Assembly (NCBI GenBank): GCA_029942065.1
Contig: JAPYTY010000009.1
Span: 1 to 18,522 of the forward strand
Direction: 5' to 3'
DNA from: Acidobacteriota bacterium
GTDB taxonomy: Bacteria > Acidobacteriota > UBA6911 > RPQK01 > JADFOI01
DNA length: 18,522 nucleotides
Made by a program: the position numbers and the translations under genes. The notes beneath the pieces were generated by a model. It saw nothing but the letters and a program-made list of their open reading frames with translations, ran no database searches and was not told the DNA's origin. Positions within the stretch are counted from its first letter, which is position 1. Each line of letters opens with the position of its first letter. Of this stretch, positions 15,322 to 18,522 are shown one piece after another.

Positions 15322-15849
15322 ATGTTAGCCAGGATTAAAGTCGCAGGCGCCCTGCTGTTGATCGGATCATGTTTGATGATCCCGGCGCTCGCCTTTTTAC
15401 AACAACAGGGAAGTCTTGCGGAGTCGATGCCCGAGGGCAAGGGCGGTGAAATGGTCAGAACCGTGTGTGTCGCCTGCCATACCCTGGACACCGTGGTGAC
15501 CCGAAGCAAGAGCCAGCAGAGCTGGCGAGCTACGGTCAACGACATGATGGGTCGAGGAGCACCGCTTTCCTCCTCGGAGGCCGATACCATCATCGACTAT
15601 CTGGGCGAGCACTACGGAGTGGACTCCTCACCTGCTTCAGTCTCCTCGGATCCCCCGGGAAAGGATGTGGTGACGGCCAAGTGCTTTCAATGTCACGGGG
15701 ACGCCTACTATAAACATGTGAGGATGAGTCAGAGGGAGTGGGAGGGCGTGATGTACCGCATGGTCGGTCGAGGAGCTCTCTGGACAGAAGAAGAGATCAA
15801 CCAGATGGCACAGTATTTTGGCCAGGTCTACGGACCTGATGCACCTTGA
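15322..15849 (+). CDS. Secreted diheme cytochrome c with internal duplication
   Basis: 175-aa periplasmic cytochrome c: signal peptide or anchor 5-24 (cleavage possibly after ALA), then two heme-binding sites, CVACH (49-53) and CFQCH (121-125). The two halves are related: each CxxCH is followed by a Trp (W68, W140), then MMGRGA (75-80) or MVGRGA (147-152), and a helix ending in YLGEHYG or YFGQVYG. So it arose by tandem duplication of one domain. Conserved Met75/Met76 and Met147 are candidate axial ligands. The pattern resembles the quinohemoprotein amine dehydrogenase-type small cytochrome domain. AAGGAG precedes the ATG. It lies between the GMC and TPP enzyme genes (42 and 27 bp gaps) and probably accepts electrons from one or both. 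Confidence 0.93.
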   Translation: MLARIKVAGALLLIGSCLMIPALAFLQQQGSLAESMPEGKGGEMVRTVCVACHTLDTVVTRSKSQQSWRATVNDMMGRGAPLSSSEADTIIDYLGEHYGVDSSPASVSSDPPGKDVVTAKCFQCHGDAYYKHVRMSQREWEGVMYRMVGRGALWTEEEINQMAQYFGQVYGPDAP

Positions 15850-15876
15850 GGAAGATCACCTGACAAGGAGGAGAGG

Positions 15877-17793
15877 ATGAGAGAACTAGTAGCTCAATAT
15901 CTGTCGAAGTCGATTTCGCGAAGGACCTTCGTGAGCAAGCTGGCAGGTACGGGAATATCCCTGGCAGCCGCCCAGTCCATCGTCGAGTCGGTCACGCCGC
16001 TGGTATACGGACAGGGCGCGAATCAGATCCCTCCTGAAGGGGTGAAGATCTTTCAAGGCACGGGGGCCGAAGCGTTCGCCGAGCAGTTGATCGCCTCGGG
16101 CGTCGAGTACGTCTTTGGCAACTCGGGCAGCCAGGATGTCTACTTCTACGAAGCCCTGGTGGATCGGCCCCAGTTGAAGTACATCCTGACACCGCACGAG
16201 GGTCCCGGTGCAGCCATGGCGGCGGGATACATCAAGGCTTCAGGAAAGCCCGCCATGGTCATGCAGGTGGCGGTGGTGGGTCTGGTCAATGCGATGGGCC
16301 AGATGTACAACTCCTTCAAGTCCCAGACGCCTCTAGTGTTTTACACCTATCGGGCGGATCGAAGCACCACGGCTGGACGGGACGGCTTCGAAGAGGTCGC
16401 CTATCAGGAGGAAATGGTTGCCCCCATCACCAAATGGCGCTGGTTGGCACGGCGCCCCGACATGATTCCGGAGACCGTTCGCCGCGCCTTCAAGGTGGCC
16501 TGGACACCCCCCTATGGTCCCACCTACGCCACCTGGCATGGCGACTATAATCGAGCGGAGGTTCGCGCTGAGGTCATCGTCCATGACAAGGTGGATCCGA
16601 ACATGCGGGTGCGCCCCAATCCCAGAGAAGTGGAGCGCGCCGCCCAGATGCTGGTCGAGGCCGAACAGCCGCTGCTTAATGTGGGAGATGAAATCTACAA
16701 GGCCAAGGCCGTGGACAAGGCGGTCAAGCTGGCGGAACTGCTGGGAATGCCGGTGGCCCAGACCAGCCAGATTTTTTCCAGTTTCCCTGAGAACCACCCG
16801 CTGTGGGTGGGCCGGCTTCGCTCGGTGGGCCGTCTCGATTTCCCAAAAAACGTGGACGTTGCGATCAACGTGGGAAACAAGCTCCAGCACGGCAGCCCTT
16901 CTCTGATCGTGGGGCGAGATATCAAGTTCATCGATATGCGGATTGACAGCAACAGCATGGGCAATGTGATTACCACCGATGTCCCGCTGGTGTCCGATGT
17001 CGCTTACGGCATGGATGATCTGATCACGGCGGTGGAAAGCCTCATGACGCCGAAGCTTCGAGCAAAGGCCAAGCAACGGATCGAGCAGACTCGCGCCTTC
17101 GGGGAAAAAGCCAGAGAACTGAGTGCCCTGGTGACCAAGAATCCCTACTGGGATCAAAGCCCTATGCTGGCCGGCCGTGTCACCTACGAACTGACCCAGT
17201 TTGCCGATGAGAACGCCATCATTGTCGATGAGACCGAATCGGCCGGTCCCAAGCATCTGTTTGGATTCAATCCCCTGGGAGGGCGAGAATACATTCGGTC
17301 TCATGCCGGACATCTGGGTTCGGGCGTGGGAACGGCGGCCGGAGTCAAGCTGGCCCGCCCCAACCAGCAGGTGATCTGCATGACCGGCGATGGCGGCTTT
17401 ATTTTCGGCCCCACGGCGCTCTGGAACATGGCCCGGCTGGAACTGCCTGTCATCGTGGTGGTCTACAACAACCACGCCTACAACGGGCCCCACAACCGAG
17501 CCTTTTCCAACCTTCCCAACGGCCGCATGGTCGAAACAGGTCACTTCGTGCATGATTACCTGGGCAATCCCGATATGGACATGGCCTACATCGCCAAGGG
17601 CTTCGGAGTGGACGGCGAGGTGGTGGAGTCCCCGGATCAATTGAAAGAAGCTTTGGCCCGGGCGCGGAAGTCCACCCGCGATGGCAAGCCGTACCTGATC
17701 GATGCCCAGGTCGCCCGTCCCAGCACGCTTTGGGCGGACAACCCCTGGACACCTCCGATCAGCGGCGCCAAGATGCGCACGCGCAAGGTGTAG
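15877..17793 (+). CDS. TPP-dependent enzyme (acetolactate-synthase-like fold) with Tat signal
   Basis: 638-aa thiamine-pyrophosphate enzyme of the three-domain acetolactate synthase/pyruvate oxidase superfamily. The Pyr domain (about 57-225) has the catalytic Glu108 in TPHEGPGAAMAAGY; the PP domain has GDGG (504-507) and the paired Asn531-Asn532 of the TPP/Mg motif (spacing as canonical). The central domain covers about 250-400. The N-terminus SISRRTFVSKLAGTGISLAAA (from residue 12) looks like a Tat signal, and the protein begins about 50 residues later than usual cytosolic relatives, so I infer export of the folded holoenzyme. Residues determining the substrate are not readable by eye: decarboxylase, oxidase or ligase are all possible. 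AAGGAGG is ideally placed before the ATG. Last gene of the operon, followed by a strong terminator. Confidence 0.9.
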   Translation: MRELVAQYLSKSISRRTFVSKLAGTGISLAAAQSIVESVTPLVYGQGANQIPPEGVKIFQGTGAEAFAEQLIASGVEYVFGNSGSQDVYFYEALVDRPQLKYILTPHEGPGAAMAAGYIKASGKPAMVMQVAVVGLVNAMGQMYNSFKSQTPLVFYTYRADRSTTAGRDGFEEVAYQEEMVAPITKWRWLARRPDMIPETVRRAFKVAWTPPYGPTYATWHGDYNRAEVRAEVIVHDKVDPNMRVRPNPREVERAAQMLVEAEQPLLNVGDEIYKAKAVDKAVKLAELLGMPVAQTSQIFSSFPENHPLWVGRLRSVGRLDFPKNVDVAINVGNKLQHGSPSLIVGRDIKFIDMRIDSNSMGNVITTDVPLVSDVAYGMDDLITAVESLMTPKLRAKAKQRIEQTRAFGEKARELSALVTKNPYWDQSPMLAGRVTYELTQFADENAIIVDETESAGPKHLFGFNPLGGREYIRSHAGHLGSGVGTAAGVKLARPNQQVICMTGDGGFIFGPTALWNMARLELPVIVVVYNNHAYNGPHNRAFSNLPNGRMVETGHFVHDYLGNPDMDMAYIAKGFGVDGEVVESPDQLKEALARARKSTRDGKPYLIDAQVARPSTLWADNPWTPPISGAKMRTRKV

Positions 17794-17854
17794 GTTCACC
17801 ACTAAGGCACGGGAATCAACTCACCACAAAGGCACAAAGAAGACCAAGTAAAAG

Positions 17855-17888
17855 GGCCAGGCACAAAAAGTTTGTGCCTGGCCTTTTT
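17855..17888 (+). terminator. Strong rho-independent terminator after the TPP enzyme gene
   Basis: Perfect 13-bp stem GGCCAGGCACAAA (17855-17867) and TTTGTGCCTGGCC (17871-17883) with a 3-nt AAG loop, followed by TTTTT (17884-17888). An A-run on the left side makes it potentially bidirectional, so it could also serve the convergent cohesin-like gene. Confidence 0.85.
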
Positions 17889-17925
17889 ACTTACTCTGTG
17901 ACTTTGCGTTATGGCCTACCCAGGA

Positions 17926-17947
17926 CGCTCATAGAGCGGCCGCTACA
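17926..17947. repeat. Second REP-like palindrome
   Basis: CGCTC-ATA-GAGCG (17926-17938) overlaps the palindrome GCGGCCGC (17936-17943) and is followed by TACA. Read in reverse it begins TGTAGCGGCCGC, similar in layout to TGTAGGGGCGCAC of the REPs near the RAYT gene; relation to that RAYT is a guess. Confidence 0.45.
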
Positions 17948-18074
17948 ATAGCTCGTCTATCTCCGGCATCGCTCCAAAGGAACGACGGAGCCTGGCTCAG
18001 GGTGCCCCGCCCTGGGACAGTCTGCTTTGTGCCTTTGTGTCTTAGTGGTTAGATTTCTTGGTGGTGGAGACGGG

Positions 18075-18522
18075 CTAATGGAGATAGAAGAAGCAGGCGA
18101 AGACGGCAGCGATATCCAGGTTCTCGATCTCTCCGCCGGCCGTGGCCACTTCGACGGGTTCCGGCGGATCGTCGGTGCTCATCGCCCGGGTTCGGTTTTC
18201 CAGCTGGATCATCTGCGCCCTGGGAGCCTCCAGCGCGATCCTGAAGGTCAAAAAGACCAGATTTCCGCCGGGAATTGCTTCCCCTGTATGACTGGTGATG
18301 ATCACTTCCAGGATCGAGTTTTCACTGTTCTCCTCATCCTCTTTGATGCGGGTGCTAACCTCGGCATCGATCGACTTGAGGGGCGTGCCCTTCCTGGCTT
18401 CCTCGAAGGACAGAAGGTTGGTGGCGAAAACGATTTCGGTGATGATCTTGCCGATTTTTGCTTCCGCCCCGGGCTTGAGGGCAATGGGAATGAAGGTCTG
18501 CTCCCCCGGAACCGACTGGTCA
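18075..18522 (-). CDS. Cohesin-like domain protein, 3' part (cut by right window edge)
   Basis: Only the last ~148 residues are in the window; the frame is open to the right edge. The segment beginning SVPGEQTFIPIALKPGAEAK, followed by IITEIVFATNLLSFEEARKG and ending IENLDIAAVFACFFYLH, has the short alternating beta-strand pattern of cohesin-type jelly rolls, with LKPGAEAKIGKI resembling known secreted cohesin-like proteins. The ACFFYLH C-terminal end resembles a tail I associate, from memory, with secreted acidobacterial proteins. Stop is TAG at 18075-18077. Function is probably cell-surface or secreted protein-protein binding, without evidence of a true cellulosome. Convergent with the TPP enzyme gene. 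Start and signal peptide are outside the window. Confidence 0.6.
   Translation of the reverse strand, partial: DQSVPGEQTFIPIALKPGAEAKIGKIITEIVFATNLLSFEEARKGTPLKSIDAEVSTRIKEDEENSENSILEVIITSHTGEAIPGGNLVFLTFRIALEAPRAQMIQLENRTRAMSTDDPPEPVEVATAGGEIENLDIAAVFACFFYLH

Larger units (their letters stand above)
17798..18050. repeat. Inverted-repeat-bounded intergenic segment
   Basis: The left end (ACCACTAAGGCAC at 17798-17810 and CACCACAAAGGCACAAAG nearby) matches, as reverse complement, the right end (CTTTGTGCCTTTGTGTCTTAG at 18025-18045 with TGGTT after it). Such CCACAAAGGCACAAAG-type sequences recur between genes in many environmental genomes. Between the arms lie the terminator and a REP-like palindrome. 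No gene was found in the whole 17794-18074 gap. Confidence 0.6.

Noticed and set aside
16333..17802. 489-codon open frame on the minus strand
   Set aside because: Antisense to the TPP enzyme; no family pattern or ribosome binding site.

Overview
This 18.5 kb window has a GC-rich look and is densely coded, with short operons on both strands. Several genes carry Tat or lipoprotein export signals. The gene mix is F420 biosynthesis, Tat-exported GMC, PQQ-type and TPP enzymes, a RAYT transposase with palindromic repeats, and a cohesin-like protein ending in ACFFYLH. It suggests a Gram-negative, respiring, environmental bacterium. Acidobacteriota is my best guess, made from gene content and remembered family resemblance, not from a marker gene. 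No rRNA, tRNA, CRISPR array or transcriptional regulator was seen.

Region 1 (1-2383): cofG and cofH on the minus strand, overlapping by 4 bp (ATGA). They make the deazaflavin chromophore (Fo) of coenzyme F420. cofH runs off the left edge. A good sigma70-like promoter lies upstream of cofG.

Region 2 (2384-6211, minus): a metal-handling block. A CusF-like lipoprotein, a TolC/CusC-like outer-membrane factor and a Tat-exported two-domain multicopper oxidase form a tight operon. A separate small cupredoxin gene lies upstream. No RND pump, membrane-fusion protein or sensor is present in the window.

Region 3 (6466-8990, plus): an NTF2-like secreted protein, then a two-gene unit with its own promoter. 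That unit encodes a membrane-anchored cysteine-containing protein and a BNR/Asp-box beta-propeller lipoprotein with a CNCC motif.

Region 4 (9001-9931): a RAYT (REP-associated tyrosine transposase) gene flanked by palindromic repeats in opposite orientations, with ~44-bp units that run into the 3' end of the next gene.

Region 5 (9918-17793): the most interesting part, two divergent operons sharing a 215-bp promoter region. Leftward: a GMC-family flavoprotein, a PQQ/PVA-dehydrogenase-like beta-propeller gene (apparently with two compensating frameshifts) and a Tat-exported cupredoxin-fold protein lacking its type-1 copper ligands. Rightward: a second GMC oxidoreductase, a diheme cytochrome c and a TPP-dependent enzyme with an apparent Tat signal. 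I infer a periplasmic oxidation system in which substrates are oxidised or decarboxylated outside the cytoplasm and electrons leave through the cytochrome. The leftward operon looks like a partly decayed or repurposed counterpart.

Region 6 (17794-18522): a strong terminator, an inverted-repeat-bounded intergenic segment with a REP-like palindrome, and the 3' part of a cohesin-like gene entering from the right edge.
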